The notes under the pieces were generated by a model. That model was not told where the DNA came from. It searched no databases and saw nothing but the letters and a program-made list of their open reading frames with translations. From assembly GCA_022822365.1 (NCBI GenBank), contig JAJEBV010000027.1:1-64000 (forward strand): a DNA stretch of 64,000 nt. The letters are read 5' to 3'. The first letter of the stretch is position 1, and every line of letters begins with the position of its first letter. Shown one piece after another: positions 16,760 to 25,945 of the stretch. Source of the stretch: Thermoanaerobaculia bacterium. Its GTDB lineage: Bacteria; Acidobacteriota; Thermoanaerobaculia; Multivoradales; Multivoraceae. Made by a program: the position numbers and the translations under genes.

Positions 16760-19189
16760 ATGTCATATCCGCTCTTCCATCCTGAGTCCGGACGCCCGCC
16801 GGTCAGCACACTTGCCGAGCGGGAACTCGCCCTCGAGTTCCCGCAAGAGGACCGGTTCGTCGAGTTCAAGGAGGGGTTCGGCCAGCGTCGGCTCCAGGAA
16901 GCCGTAGTCGCCTTCTCGAACTCGGACGGTGGAGTGATCCTGATCGGTGTCCGTGACGACGGCTTGGTCAAGGGAGTAGTACCCAGCGGCAACCGCGAGG
17001 CGACGCTGCACCAGCTTGTTGCGAACCTTCACAACCCGGGGCGCTACAAGGTCCGCCACCTTACGGTGGAGAAACGGAACATCGTCGTGCTGACCATCCA
17101 GTGCCGGCACGAGGGGTTCTCGCAAACTCCGGACGGCCGGGTCCTGGTAAGACGTGGCGCCTCGAACACGGCCCTCATGGGGCGCGAACTCTCCGAGTTT
17201 ATGGCCCGACGGACCCTCGTACACTTCGAGCGAACCGCAACGGCGATGCCCCTCCGCGCGGCGGATCAAGACCTGCTTCGCGAGTTGGCCACGGCGTGGG
17301 GCTGGTCTGGGGACGCAGTCGCCGCGCGGCTTCGAGAGGCGTCGCTCGTGACCAGGGAAGACGGCGAGGAGCGCCTGACCGTAGCCGGGGCGCTCTACCT
17401 GACCGAGCAGCCTCACCGCGTTCTCGGCAAGACGTTCGTCGAGATCTTCCGGTACCGCGACGACGGCCCGAGTTACGACCGACGCATTGAGGTCCAAGGG
17501 CCCCTGCCAACCCAGGTCCGCGAAACCACTCGACTCGTCCAGGCAGAACTCGGATTCGATCTCGTCGTGGTGGGCCTGATCAGACAGCAACTGCCTCGTC
17601 TCCCCGAAGAGGTTCTTCGCGAAGCGATCGCCAACGCAGTAGCCCATCGTTCTTACGAGACGGCGGGAGCGTCAGTCCGCGTGGAGATTCGGCCCGACCG
17701 GGTCGACATCATCTCTCCCGGCGGCCTACCCGAACCGGTAACGCTAGAGAACATCCGCGAACAGTGTTCCGCCCGCAACAACGACGTCATCCGAACGCTT
17801 CGACGGTTCAAGCTCGCAGAAGACGCCGGCACCGGCGTCGATCGGATGGAGGACGCGATGGCGGCGAATCTCATGCGGCCGCCCCTCTTCAAGGAACCGG
17901 GCGGCACGGCTGTTTCCGTAACGCTTTGGCTGGAAACGGCGGTCACGAAGGAGGAAAGGGCCTGGATCGACGAACTCGAACTTGGCGGATCCCTGCGAGC
18001 GTCCGACCGTTTGCTAGTGGTCATGGCCGCACGCGGCGAGGCGCTCAGCAACGCGCGCGCCCGGGAGATCCTCGGCGTGGATCACCTCGCAGCACGCAAG
18101 GCCCTGCAGCGACTTCGCGACCACGGCCTGCTCGTCCAGTCCGGCCAGCGTGGCGGCGCCACCTATCGCATCAGCCAAGTCCTTCCCGGAACCCGCACGC
18201 AACTCGACCAGGACGAGATCGAGAAGCTCGTACTAGAGGCGGCACGCGAAGCGCCGCTCACGAACACCTCTGTACGGCGACTCACGGGACTCGATCGGTC
18301 CGGAGCCTTGACCCTGCTTGCTCGCCTTGTGGCCCGTGGCGATCTGAGACGCCGAGGTGAACGCCGGGGTGCACACTACGTCCGCACACTGCGGACCAAG
18401 CCCCTGCCAAGGGGCGAATCAGAACGGCTTTTTGCCCCGCTGGTCGACCAAACCTGGCAGGCGTTCGACCGAGCCGGCAAGCTGCCTTCGCGCGTCACAC
18501 CAGCCGCGCCGATCCTGTTCTTCGGTGACCTCGACGCATACCTGGGCTCGCCCTTGCGCGTGCTGACGGTCGGCTTGAATCCTTCGCTCCACGAGTTCCC
18601 TTCGGACAACGCCTTCGCGCGCTTTCCCCTGATTCGAAACCAGCGCGAACGGGAACCGAGCCGCTATCTAGCCGCAATGTCGGCCTACTTTCGGACCTAC
18701 CCCTACAGGCGCTGGTTCAGCGCCTACGAGTACCTGCTCAACGGCGCGAGCACGAGCTACTACGACGCTCGGAAGGCCTCGACAGCCCTCCACACCGACA
18801 TTTGCTCGCCCGTCGCAACCAACCCGACCTGGAGCGAGCTGAGGCGGGATCGCGCAGACCTCGAAGCAGTCGGCGTGCCGCTCTGGCACGAACTGCTAGT
18901 GGCACTCAGACCTCAGATCGTGTTCCTGTCTGTAGCGAAGGTTCATCTAAATCGGATCAGGTTCCCCCCGATAGACGAGTGGCGTTCCCTCAGAGTCTTC
19001 AAACGAACAAGCCGAGGCGACCTCCGCAGACGGCCATACAGGGTCCGGGCACGCTGGTACGACGTGGACGGCGAGGAGTCGCTGTTCGTCTTCGGACAAG
19101 CGGCCTTCACACCGTTCCAACTGCTTTCCCGTGACCAAAAGCACGAGGTGGGAGCCAGCGCGACGGAGACCTACGAAGATGGCTGCTGA
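16760..19189 (+). CDS. AlbA_2 (Schlafen-type) / HATPase / winged-helix protein with a uracil-DNA-glycosylase-like C-terminal domain
   Basis: 809 aa. Residues about 30-150 (EFKEG, FSNSDGG, LIGVRDDG, RRGASN) form an AlbA_2 domain as in Schlafen-like proteins. Residues 283-385 (REAIANAVAHRSY, DIISPGGLPEP, EDAGTGVDRM) match the HATPase_c_4 region usual in this family, and two winged-helix segments follow (about 405-550). Such proteins normally end there. This one continues for 250 residues with RVLTVGLNPSLHEFP (about 600), TDICSPVATNPTW (about 680) and LRPQIVFLSVAKVHL (about 716), which resemble the GxNP and later motifs of the Mug/UDG glycosylase superfamily. The stop overlaps the next gene by 11 bp, implying coupled translation. 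A phage-defence role is inference. Confidence 0.72.
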   Translation: MSYPLFHPESGRPPVSTLAERELALEFPQEDRFVEFKEGFGQRRLQEAVVAFSNSDGGVILIGVRDDGLVKGVVPSGNREATLHQLVANLHNPGRYKVRHLTVEKRNIVVLTIQCRHEGFSQTPDGRVLVRRGASNTALMGRELSEFMARRTLVHFERTATAMPLRAADQDLLRELATAWGWSGDAVAARLREASLVTREDGEERLTVAGALYLTEQPHRVLGKTFVEIFRYRDDGPSYDRRIEVQGPLPTQVRETTRLVQAELGFDLVVVGLIRQQLPRLPEEVLREAIANAVAHRSYETAGASVRVEIRPDRVDIISPGGLPEPVTLENIREQCSARNNDVIRTLRRFKLAEDAGTGVDRMEDAMAANLMRPPLFKEPGGTAVSVTLWLETAVTKEERAWIDELELGGSLRASDRLLVVMAARGEALSNARAREILGVDHLAARKALQRLRDHGLLVQSGQRGGATYRISQVLPGTRTQLDQDEIEKLVLEAAREAPLTNTSVRRLTGLDRSGALTLLARLVARGDLRRRGERRGAHYVRTLRTKPLPRGESERLFAPLVDQTWQAFDRAGKLPSRVTPAAPILFFGDLDAYLGSPLRVLTVGLNPSLHEFPSDNAFARFPLIRNQREREPSRYLAAMSAYFRTYPYRRWFSAYEYLLNGASTSYYDARKASTALHTDICSPVATNPTWSELRRDRADLEAVGVPLWHELLVALRPQIVFLSVAKVHLNRIRFPPIDEWRSLRVFKRTSRGDLRRRPYRVRARWYDVDGEESLFVFGQAAFTPFQLLSRDQKHEVGASATETYEDGC

Positions 19190-20063
19190 CCGGTGCTTCG
19201 TTCAACTCTCCCACCCCAGACGGGAGCACGAACCCGACCGCGGCACGGAGAAGACGTGGAACACGCTGAAGCACAGCCATGCCCGGAAGTTCATGCAGTT
19301 GCACGGCCAGTGGATCGACGAGGACGGCGGCAAACAAGCGGGCGACGTGTACGCCTGGGGCGAGTGGGAGCCGGAGTCCGCGGTTGTCTCAGCGCTCCAT
19401 CCCCCGGACGGCGACTTCCTCTATCCGCGGTGGCTGTGGCGCCCGTACTACGTTCCGAGAAACAGCTACGAGGGCCTGCACAACACCGACCCCTTCATCT
19501 TCGGACCGCGGTTCCTCTACTCGAACTGCTTCCAGCCGAGCAGGCCCGGCCTGAGACGACTTGACCAAGGCTCCGTCATCGCATTCGGGAGCGCCAAGAA
19601 GCGTGCCGGTGCGTGGCGATGGATGCTCGATACCGTCCTCGTCGTCAGGGACTTCAAGGACTACCACGGAGCCGACGCACGCTCCGTACTCAGAGATTGG
19701 GTTCCGAACACGTTCCTGGACGTGACCATCCGGCCTCTGACCGACGACGCGCCGCAGTCCAAGACCTGCGCAACGGCACGCGACCGGCTCCGCCTCTACC
19801 GGGGAGCGACGCCTGACGATCCCGTCGAAGGCATGTTCAGCTTCTTCCCCGCGAGTCCCGAGTGCGGCGATTCGGGCTTCAGGCGCCCGTTCATCGATCT
19901 TCCGATCGAGTATCTGAACCCGGCCGCCTTCCGAACTCCGAGGGGACTCGGTCGCGACCGTACGCCCGCCGAGCTTCGTGCAGTCTGGGATCAGATCGCG
20001 GCGCAAGTCCGCGACGCAGGACTCGTTCTGGGGACGTTCGCCGAGTTGCCGGAGCGTCGCTGA
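19179..20063 (+). CDS. Conserved protein of unknown function, partner of the AlbA_2 fusion protein
   Basis: 294 aa from the ATG at 19179, which lies inside the end of the preceding gene (11-bp overlap); an in-frame start at 19131 would need a 59-bp overlap and looks less likely. Distinctive stretches include CFVQLSHPRREHEPD at the N-terminus, VYAWGEWEPES, DPFIFGPRFLYSNCFQ and LDQGSVIAFGS followed by DTVLVV. No signal peptide or membrane helix. I cannot name the family; the beta-rich pattern recalls nucleotide-modification-associated proteins found beside defence genes, but that is a weak impression. Tight coupling to the upstream gene implies joint function. Confidence 0.7.
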   Translation: MAADRCFVQLSHPRREHEPDRGTEKTWNTLKHSHARKFMQLHGQWIDEDGGKQAGDVYAWGEWEPESAVVSALHPPDGDFLYPRWLWRPYYVPRNSYEGLHNTDPFIFGPRFLYSNCFQPSRPGLRRLDQGSVIAFGSAKKRAGAWRWMLDTVLVVRDFKDYHGADARSVLRDWVPNTFLDVTIRPLTDDAPQSKTCATARDRLRLYRGATPDDPVEGMFSFFPASPECGDSGFRRPFIDLPIEYLNPAAFRTPRGLGRDRTPAELRAVWDQIAAQVRDAGLVLGTFAELPERR

Positions 20064-20085
20064 GAGCGGCCGGTTGGGACGCAGA

Positions 20086-20157
20086 ATGGTCGCCGCTTCG
20101 CGGCGCGTCCACTTGGCCGCCTGCGGCGGCAGCCGGCGGGGGCGCCGGCGCACCCAG
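20086..20157 (+). repeat. Dispersed hairpin repeat, copy B
   Basis: Full-length copy with hairpins CGCCGCTTCGCGGCG and GCCGCCTGCGGCGGC, then the variant third hairpin GCCGGCGGGGGCGCCGGC and the tail GCACCCAG. It lies between the converging 3' ends of the AlbA_2 partner gene and the CMD-like gene. Confidence 0.8.
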
Positions 20158-20172
20158 TGTGTGGCTGCCGGG

Positions 20173-20712
20173 CTACGGGAGCGGGAACTCCTCCATGTAG
20201 CGCTCGTAGCCGGGCTCGACATCGATCTCAAGCGATCGGAGTACCCGGACGACGGCGTTGTAGAACGCGATGATGATCGTGAGCTCGACCAGAAGCTCTT
20301 CGTCCAGGTGACGGCGCAGCCCATCGAAGGTCTCGGCGCTGATCTCGAGACCCTCGGTCGCCTCGTCGGCGGCGGTCAGGACGAGGCGTTCGAGTTCCGG
20401 CAGCGACCCGGTATCCGGGCCCGCGATGACGGCGCGGATGTCGTCGTCGGAAAGACCGAACTGGCGTCCGAGTTCGATGTGGTGGGTGTACTCGTAGTCG
20501 GTGCGGGTGATGACGCCGATGCGCAGGATCGCCATCTCGCGCAGCCGCTGATCGAACCGGGACTTCCAGCGAATCCAGGCCCCGGTACCGCGAAACGACC
20601 GCGTGCCCGAGGGGCTGTGCGCGAGCATCCGCGCCAGGTTGATCGGCCGGTCGAGGAGCTCCCGGTCTTCGGGGGCGAGATCGTCCACGTCCAGGTAAGG
20701 GAGTCGAGCCAT
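20173..20712 (-). CDS. Carboxymuconolactone decarboxylase (AhpD-like) family protein, copy 1
   Basis: 179 aa, all-helical. The core REMAILRIGVITRTDYEYTHHIELGRQFGLSDDDI is typical of the CMD/AhpD fold, with the conserved E, H-H and final DDDI. The CxxC pair that gives AhpD its peroxidase activity is absent (TDYEYTHH instead), so a decarboxylase/lyase-like or unknown role is likelier. A close paralogue of equal length is at 25942-26481. It follows the SDR gene on the same strand (37 bp gap) and may be its operon partner. Confidence 0.85.
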   Translation of the reverse strand: MARLPYLDVDDLAPEDRELLDRPINLARMLAHSPSGTRSFRGTGAWIRWKSRFDQRLREMAILRIGVITRTDYEYTHHIELGRQFGLSDDDIRAVIAGPDTGSLPELERLVLTAADEATEGLEISAETFDGLRRHLDEELLVELTIIIAFYNAVVRVLRSLEIDVEPGYERYMEEFPLP

Positions 20713-20749
20713 CGTGAGCTTCTCCGGGAATCAGGTCCGGTGGCGCCGG

Positions 20750-21568
20750 TCAGCGAACGGGAGAGAGTACCGTCACGCCGCCGTCGACGACCAGCGCCTG
20801 ACCGGTGATGTAGCGGGCGTGTTCGGAAGCGAGGAACACGACCGCGCGACCGATGTCCCAGCCGGTCCCTTCGATCCGCAGCGCCGAGGAGTTCTTGCGC
20901 CGTTCGCGGATCTCGGGCGTCATCGTCGGGCGCTGGACCATCGGGGTCCAGACCGGCCCCGGGAGCACGACGTTCACCCGGATCCCGTCCCCGGCGTGGT
21001 CGACGGCCATCGCCCTCGTCAGGGAGACGACCGCGCCCTTCGACGCGGAGTACGGGGTGAGACCCTTGGGGCGGATCGCGGAGATCGAGCTGATGTTGAC
21101 GATCGAGCCGCCGCCCGCCTCCTGCATCGACGGAATCAGGGCGCGGGACACCTGGACCATCGACCGGACGTTGACCTTCATCACGAGGTCCCAGAGGTCG
21201 GGCTCCGTGTCGAGGACGGTGCCGGGCGCTCCGATGCCGACGTTGTTGATCAACACGGTCGGCGGCGCGGACCCTTCCCGCGCGAAGGCGGCCAGGGCCG
21301 CGCAGTCCTCTTCGCTCGTCACGTCGCCAAGGAAGAGCCGAGCGGCGCCGCCCTCGCTCTCGATCATCTCGACCGTGCCTCGGCCGACTTCTTCGCTGCG
21401 GTCCACGACGACGACCTCGGCGCCGGCCCGCGCCAGGAGGATCGCGGTGGCGCGGCCGTTGCCGATCCCGTCGCCTCTCGCTCCGCCGCCTGTTACCACG
21501 GCGGTCCGACCGCTGAAGTCGATTCGGTCCCCGGTCGAGGGGTTCCGCTCCAGGGGGGTGTTCGTCAA
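20750..21568 (-). CDS. Short-chain dehydrogenase/reductase (SDR)
   Basis: About 272 aa. VVTGGGARGDGIG near residue 20 is an expanded NAD(P)-binding glycine motif; NNVGIG, NISSISA, YSASK (catalytic Tyr and Lys) and PGPVWTPM follow in classical SDR order. I choose TTG 21568 because its last two bases form part of the upstream gene's TGA (TTGA overlap), a translational-coupling arrangement; an upstream in-frame ATG at 21634 would add 22 Arg/Pro-rich residues inside the DUF1501 gene. Substrate unknown. Operon with DUF1800 and DUF1501 upstream and the CMD-like gene downstream is plausible. Confidence 0.88.
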   Translation of the reverse strand: MTNTPLERNPSTGDRIDFSGRTAVVTGGGARGDGIGNGRATAILLARAGAEVVVVDRSEEVGRGTVEMIESEGGAARLFLGDVTSEEDCAALAAFAREGSAPPTVLINNVGIGAPGTVLDTEPDLWDLVMKVNVRSMVQVSRALIPSMQEAGGGSIVNISSISAIRPKGLTPYSASKGAVVSLTRAMAVDHAGDGIRVNVVLPGPVWTPMVQRPTMTPEIRERRKNSSALRIEGTGWDIGRAVVFLASEHARYITGQALVVDGGVTVLSPVR

Positions 21569-22830
21569 GCGAAGACGCCGAGGCCGCGGAAGTCGCCCTT
21601 GAGGATCTCGCCGGCCTGGTTGCAGCCCATCCACTCCTCGATCAACGTGGCGTAGACGTTCCGGAAGTCCGTGGTCATCACCAGATCGCCGTTGCCGTCG
21701 AGGTCGGTCAGGCTGGGGTGTTCGCCGTAGAGGCCCGGCTCGACGTTCTCGCCGACGATGTACATGGGCGTCGCCGTGCCGTGGTCGGTGCCTCCGCTCT
21801 GGTTCTCGGACACGCGGCGGCCGAACTCGGTGAAGATCATCATCGCGACGTCCGGGCCACGGCCCTGGCGCTTCATGTCGTCCATGAAGCCCTTGACCGC
21901 GTCGGCCACGTAGAGCAGCAGCTTCTCCTGGGTGTTGATCTGGTTGCCGTGAGTGTCGAAGCCGTCGAAGCTGACGTAGTAGACCCGGGTCGGGAAGTTC
22001 GCGTTGATCAGCGCCGCGACCTTCTTGAGGTCGGCGGTGATCGTCGGGAAGTCCAGGCCGTAGGACACCGGCGTCGAGTAGTCGCGGATCGCCTCGCGGA
22101 CGCTCTGTGAGCTGCGGTCGGCGGTCTTCGCGATCCGGCGCAGGAAGGAGACTTCGGAGCTTGCGCCCTTGCCCTTCGGGTTCATCAGCCGTTCGTAGGC
22201 CTCGTCCTGGCTCGGGTCGCCGTCACGGGCGAACCGCTCCGGGTCGGAGAAGACGATCGGCGCGTGCCGCTCGGACTGGACCGCCAGCGACTGGCGACCG
22301 GCGATGTTGACCAGGGTGTTGGCCGGGGCCTCGGGCCAGGCGCGGTCGGCGAAGCGGCCGACCCAGCCGTAGGGATCGGCGCCGTTGGGCACGGCCGTGT
22401 GCCAGTACTCCATCGACGTGAAGTGGGACCGGTTCGGGTTCGGATAGCCGCAGCCCTGAACCAGCGCCAGCTTGCCCTCGTCCCAGAGCGACTTGAAGCC
22501 GCTCATCCGGAAGTGAAAGCCGATGTCGTCGTCGATCTTGTGCACGTCCTTCTTCGCGATCGCGATCGTGGGGCGCGCCCGGTAGTACTCGTCGTTGCCG
22601 TGCGGCACGACCGTGTTCAACCCGTCGTTGCCGCCGGCGAGCTCGAGGACGACGAGGATGCGGTTGGCCAGGTCATCGTCGCCTTCAAGCTCCTGGGCCG
22701 CCAGGGCCATCGACGTATGCCCGAAGATCGTCGGCATCGCGAGGCCGAAACCGAGTCCGCCCAGGCCCTTGCGCAGCAGTTCGCGGCGCGAGTACTCCTC
22801 GCAGCAGCTCGTCTTGATGATGTTCGCCAT
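21565..22830 (-). CDS. DUF1501 family secreted protein
   Basis: 421 aa. The N-terminus SRRELLRKG (residues 14-22) followed by a hydrophobic run and ALA is a twin-arginine signal, so the protein is probably exported folded. VVLELAGGNDGLNTVVP near residue 60, HFTSMEYWHTA and EFGRRVSENQSGGTDHGTA near the end are hallmark segments of DUF1501, a family related to the alkaline-phosphatase/sulfatase fold. It lies 18 bp downstream of the DUF1800 gene. The two families form a recurrent pair of unknown role in many environmental bacteria. Confidence 0.92.
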   Translation of the reverse strand: MANIIKTSCCEEYSRRELLRKGLGGLGFGLAMPTIFGHTSMALAAQELEGDDDLANRILVVLELAGGNDGLNTVVPHGNDEYYRARPTIAIAKKDVHKIDDDIGFHFRMSGFKSLWDEGKLALVQGCGYPNPNRSHFTSMEYWHTAVPNGADPYGWVGRFADRAWPEAPANTLVNIAGRQSLAVQSERHAPIVFSDPERFARDGDPSQDEAYERLMNPKGKGASSEVSFLRRIAKTADRSSQSVREAIRDYSTPVSYGLDFPTITADLKKVAALINANFPTRVYYVSFDGFDTHGNQINTQEKLLLYVADAVKGFMDDMKRQGRGPDVAMMIFTEFGRRVSENQSGGTDHGTATPMYIVGENVEPGLYGEHPSLTDLDGNGDLVMTTDFRNVYATLIEEWMGCNQAGEILKGDFRGLGVFA

Positions 22831-22848
22831 GGCGTGCTCCTCCGTTCC

Positions 22849-24738
22849 CTATGCGAGCTGGTACTCGGGGGCGCTCAGCAGCAGATGCAGCGTCTCGCGC
22901 AGGTCGGTCTCGAGTTCCGGCCGGTCGAAGTCGATCTCGCTGGTGCCGATGCGCTGCTCCAGGAAGTCCACGATGGCCGCGATCTGCGGCTCCCCGAGGG
23001 AAGCGCGGAAGAAGCGCTTCTCCAGGTAGGCGACGGCCTCCTCCGCGGTCGTCACGCCGGCGCCGCGGACGAGCGCGGTGACGTCGATCTCGACCGGCGG
23101 ATCGGGCGGCACGCGGCGGGCAAGCTGCCGCAGACTCCGGCTGCCGTTGTAGACGCCCCGGAACAGGTTGTACTCCTCGTACCTGAAGCGGTCGGCCTTG
23201 TTGCCGTCCTCGCTGTTCTGGCCCGGAAACGACGTCGTGTCGCCCCGCGCCTCCATCTGCCGCATCTCCTCGAGCGACTCCCGGCCCATCACGTTGGCCA
23301 TGCGGGAGGCGCTGCCGCCCGTCGCCGCTGCCGCGGCCCGCCGCGCCTCGCCGGGGAACAGCAGCCGGCGAACGAAGTTCTGCCGGTCGATCAGGGTGGA
23401 CGGGTTGATCCACGTGCGGCCGCCCTTCCAGCCGGCGACGTTCGGCGGGTGGAAGATCGTCTGGCCCAACTGGCCGGTCGCCAGGGAGAAGCGGGAGGCG
23501 CGCGGGACGCCGGAGAGCCCGAGCTTGCGGTAGGTGCTGACGGCAAGCTGGACCGGGCCCTTGATCTGGGTGGCGTAGGAGGCCGAACTGTAGAAGTCGC
23601 GCGAGAGGAAGATCGCTTCAAGCAGGGTCGCCACGTCGTAGCCGTTGTCCCGGAGAATCGCGGCGAGCTCCGCGTTGAATTCCGGCGAGATCTCCTCGCG
23701 GACGAAGAACCGGTAGAGCTTGCGGGAAACGAACTCGGCGCAGGCGTCCTGCTGCAGGATGATCTCGACCACGTCCTCGGTGTCGAAGTTGCCGGTGCGG
23801 CCGAGGAACGTCTTCTCGTCGAAGTCGTGCTCGGCCTCGTTGTAGAAGAACCTGTTGTCGCGGAGCTGGAGACCGGTGAAGGCGCGGGCGGCCTCCTGGA
23901 TGTCCTCCTCGCTGTAGTTGCCGACGCCCAGCGAGAAGAGCTCGAGGATCTCACGCGAGAAGTTCTCGTTGGGATGGCCCTTCACGTTCGATCGGCCGTC
24001 CAGGTACATCAGCATCGCCGGGTCGCGGGCGATGGCCAGCAGCAGCTCGCCGTAGTTGCCGTTGCCGTTCTCCCGGAACAGCTCCCACTGGTTCATCAGC
24101 TTGCGGTAGTCCAGGACCTTCTTGTTGTCCTCGGTGGCGAAGTGCCCGTGCCAGAACAGGGCGAGCTTCTCCTGGAGCGGCCGGTTCGTGAGCACCATGC
24201 GCTCGGCGATCCAGCCGGCGCCGCGCCGGCCCTCCATGCCGTTCGCGTAGACCAGGAAGTAGAACTGGTCGATCAGCGGCTGGATCCAGGCCGGATTGTC
24301 CTCGTCGTAGGGGATCTCGATGCCGAGCGCCATGGAGCTGCCGTCGCGCATCGCCTCTTCCCGGACGCGGTCGAGGTGGTCCTCGAAGTGGCCGGGCACG
24401 AAGTCCTCGGACGGATAGATGCCGACCGCCGGGAAGTCGCGCAGCTCGACCGGCTCGACTTCCTGGTAGCGCACCAGGTGGCGCACGGCGTCGCGGGGCG
24501 TCATCGCCGCGAGTGCCTCGATCTCCTCCGGCGTGCCGCCGAAGCCCGCGCGCTCGAGCAGGTGGGCGGCGCGCGCGTAGTTCCAGTCGTCCGCGCCGAT
24601 GGCGGCCAGGTCGTCGATCCAGCCCGAGGGGCCCGGGCCCACGTCCGTTGCGGCAGCGGCCGGAAGGCCGGCGAGCACGAACGCGGCAATCCCCAGGGCC
24701 GCAATCAGGTCAACACGTTCTCGCGCACTTCGAGCCAT
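22849..24738 (-). CDS. DUF1800 family secreted protein
   Basis: 629 aa from the ATG at 24738, which has AGGAGG 8 nt upstream and yields a signal peptide (VDLIAALGIAAFVLAG, cut after AAAA). In-frame codons further upstream reach 25014 but overlap the divergent esterase gene and lack family features. Diagnostic segments: HLLERAGFGGTPEEI, MVLTNRPLQEKLALFWHGHF, NENFSREILELFSLG and a final DFLEQRIGT region. Family function is unknown; DUF1800 and DUF1501 genes usually travel together, as here. Confidence 0.92.
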   Translation of the reverse strand: MARSARERVDLIAALGIAAFVLAGLPAAAATDVGPGPSGWIDDLAAIGADDWNYARAAHLLERAGFGGTPEEIEALAAMTPRDAVRHLVRYQEVEPVELRDFPAVGIYPSEDFVPGHFEDHLDRVREEAMRDGSSMALGIEIPYDEDNPAWIQPLIDQFYFLVYANGMEGRRGAGWIAERMVLTNRPLQEKLALFWHGHFATEDNKKVLDYRKLMNQWELFRENGNGNYGELLLAIARDPAMLMYLDGRSNVKGHPNENFSREILELFSLGVGNYSEEDIQEAARAFTGLQLRDNRFFYNEAEHDFDEKTFLGRTGNFDTEDVVEIILQQDACAEFVSRKLYRFFVREEISPEFNAELAAILRDNGYDVATLLEAIFLSRDFYSSASYATQIKGPVQLAVSTYRKLGLSGVPRASRFSLATGQLGQTIFHPPNVAGWKGGRTWINPSTLIDRQNFVRRLLFPGEARRAAAAATGGSASRMANVMGRESLEEMRQMEARGDTTSFPGQNSEDGNKADRFRYEEYNLFRGVYNGSRSLRQLARRVPPDPPVEIDVTALVRGAGVTTAEEAVAYLEKRFFRASLGEPQIAAIVDFLEQRIGTSEIDFDRPELETDLRETLHLLLSAPEYQLA

Positions 24739-24859
24739 GACGTACGCCTCCTGTCGAGAGAGTCGCTGAAATGTTAGTCGAGAAGGGCGCCCACGTACTC
24801 CTCTCTGGTATGAACCCGGGTGAACCACGACAATCAGGCCGAACCGCGGAGGACCGCCG
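24739..24859. promoter_or_regulatory. Divergent promoter region, DUF1800 operon / secreted esterase
   Basis: A 121-bp gap between diverging starts. It contains the AGGAGG of the DUF1800 gene and no obvious open frame. No convincing palindromic operator was seen. Confidence 0.35.
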
Positions 24860-25945
24860 ATGAAGCACGAGTACCCACGACGAGCAACGGTGCCGGTTGC
24901 GCTGGCGGGGCTTGCGCTGGCTCTCGCAGCGAGCGGCGCGGCGACCGCGCAGACCGAGTCGCCGGCGCGCGTTGCCGAAGGCGAGTTCGAGAGCGATCTG
25001 CTGCCCCGCACCATGAAGTACGGCGTGTTGCTGCCGCCCGGCTACGACGAGTCGGACGAGCGCTACCCGGTGCTGTTCCACCTCTACCCGGGGCCGCCGG
25101 AGAGTCACGTGGCGATCCGCCGCTGGCGGCGGCACGTGGAGTTCGCCTGGAAGGAAGGCCGGCTGCCGAAGACGCTCGTCGTGACGCCGGCGATCGACTT
25201 CCCGCTCTACCTGAGGGCCCACAGCACGGGGCGTCCCTGGGAGCAGGCGTTCGTCGGTCCCTTCCTCGACCACCTGCACGAGAACTTCCGCCTGTGGGAG
25301 GACCGGCCCGCCTTCTACGCCACGGGTCTCTCCGCGGGCGGTGCGATCACGGTGCGGCTAGGCCTGAAGCACCCGGAGAAGTTCGGGGCGATCGCGGCCC
25401 TGGCGCCGGGGATCGAGGCCGCGTTCAGCCTGGACGAGCTGGAGTTCGAAGACACGTTCTGGCGGCCACCGAACAACTACGAGGGCACGGACGCCGATGC
25501 CTGGGCCGAGTACAACCCGCTCAACATGGCGAAGGCCAACGCCGAGCGCATCCGCGGGCAGGGACTCGGCATCTACCTGGAGACCGGCGACGAGGACTCG
25601 TTCATGCTCCACCGCGGGACCGAACTGCTCCACCGCGTGCTCAGCGACGAGGGCATCCCCCACGAGTACCACCTGCGCCGCGGTGTCGACCACCACGTCG
25701 GGCGGATCATGCCGGAGCGCTGGCAGGCCGTGTACGCCTTCTTCGGCGCGCACATGCGCGACCTGCCCAGGGAACAGATCGTGAGCGACCTCCAGGCCGC
25801 GCTCGCGGCGCTGCGGGAGCAGGCCGAGAAGGGCATCGCCAACGACCCCAGGCTCCAGGAGCTGCGCAGGCCGCTCTTCGGGTTCTCGCGCCGGCAGATC
25901 CAGATCGAGAACGAGTGGTTCGCGGAGAAGGAGCAGAGACCCTAG
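24860..25945 (+). CDS. Secreted alpha/beta-hydrolase, Fes/esterase-D-like putative esterase
   Basis: 361 aa with a signal peptide (residues 1-31, cut after ATAQ). YGVLLPPGYDESDERYPVLFHLYPGP is the usual start of the putative-esterase fold. GLSAGG at about residue 157 carries the nucleophile Ser, GDEDSFM (about 243) the likely acid and GVDHHVGR (about 276) the His. It would hydrolyse esters in the periplasm or outside. Its stop overlaps the stop of the convergent CMD-like gene (CTAG at 25942-25945), leaving no room for a separate terminator. Confidence 0.85.
   Translation: MKHEYPRRATVPVALAGLALALAASGAATAQTESPARVAEGEFESDLLPRTMKYGVLLPPGYDESDERYPVLFHLYPGPPESHVAIRRWRRHVEFAWKEGRLPKTLVVTPAIDFPLYLRAHSTGRPWEQAFVGPFLDHLHENFRLWEDRPAFYATGLSAGGAITVRLGLKHPEKFGAIAALAPGIEAAFSLDELEFEDTFWRPPNNYEGTDADAWAEYNPLNMAKANAERIRGQGLGIYLETGDEDSFMLHRGTELLHRVLSDEGIPHEYHLRRGVDHHVGRIMPERWQAVYAFFGAHMRDLPREQIVSDLQAALAALREQAEKGIANDPRLQELRRPLFGFSRRQIQIENEWFAEKEQRP

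Noticed and set aside
22264..24777. 837-codon plus-strand frame antisense to the DUF1501/DUF1800 genes
   Set aside because: Val/Arg/Glu-biased antisense translation in very GC-rich DNA; both opposite-strand genes carry strong family motifs and signal peptides.
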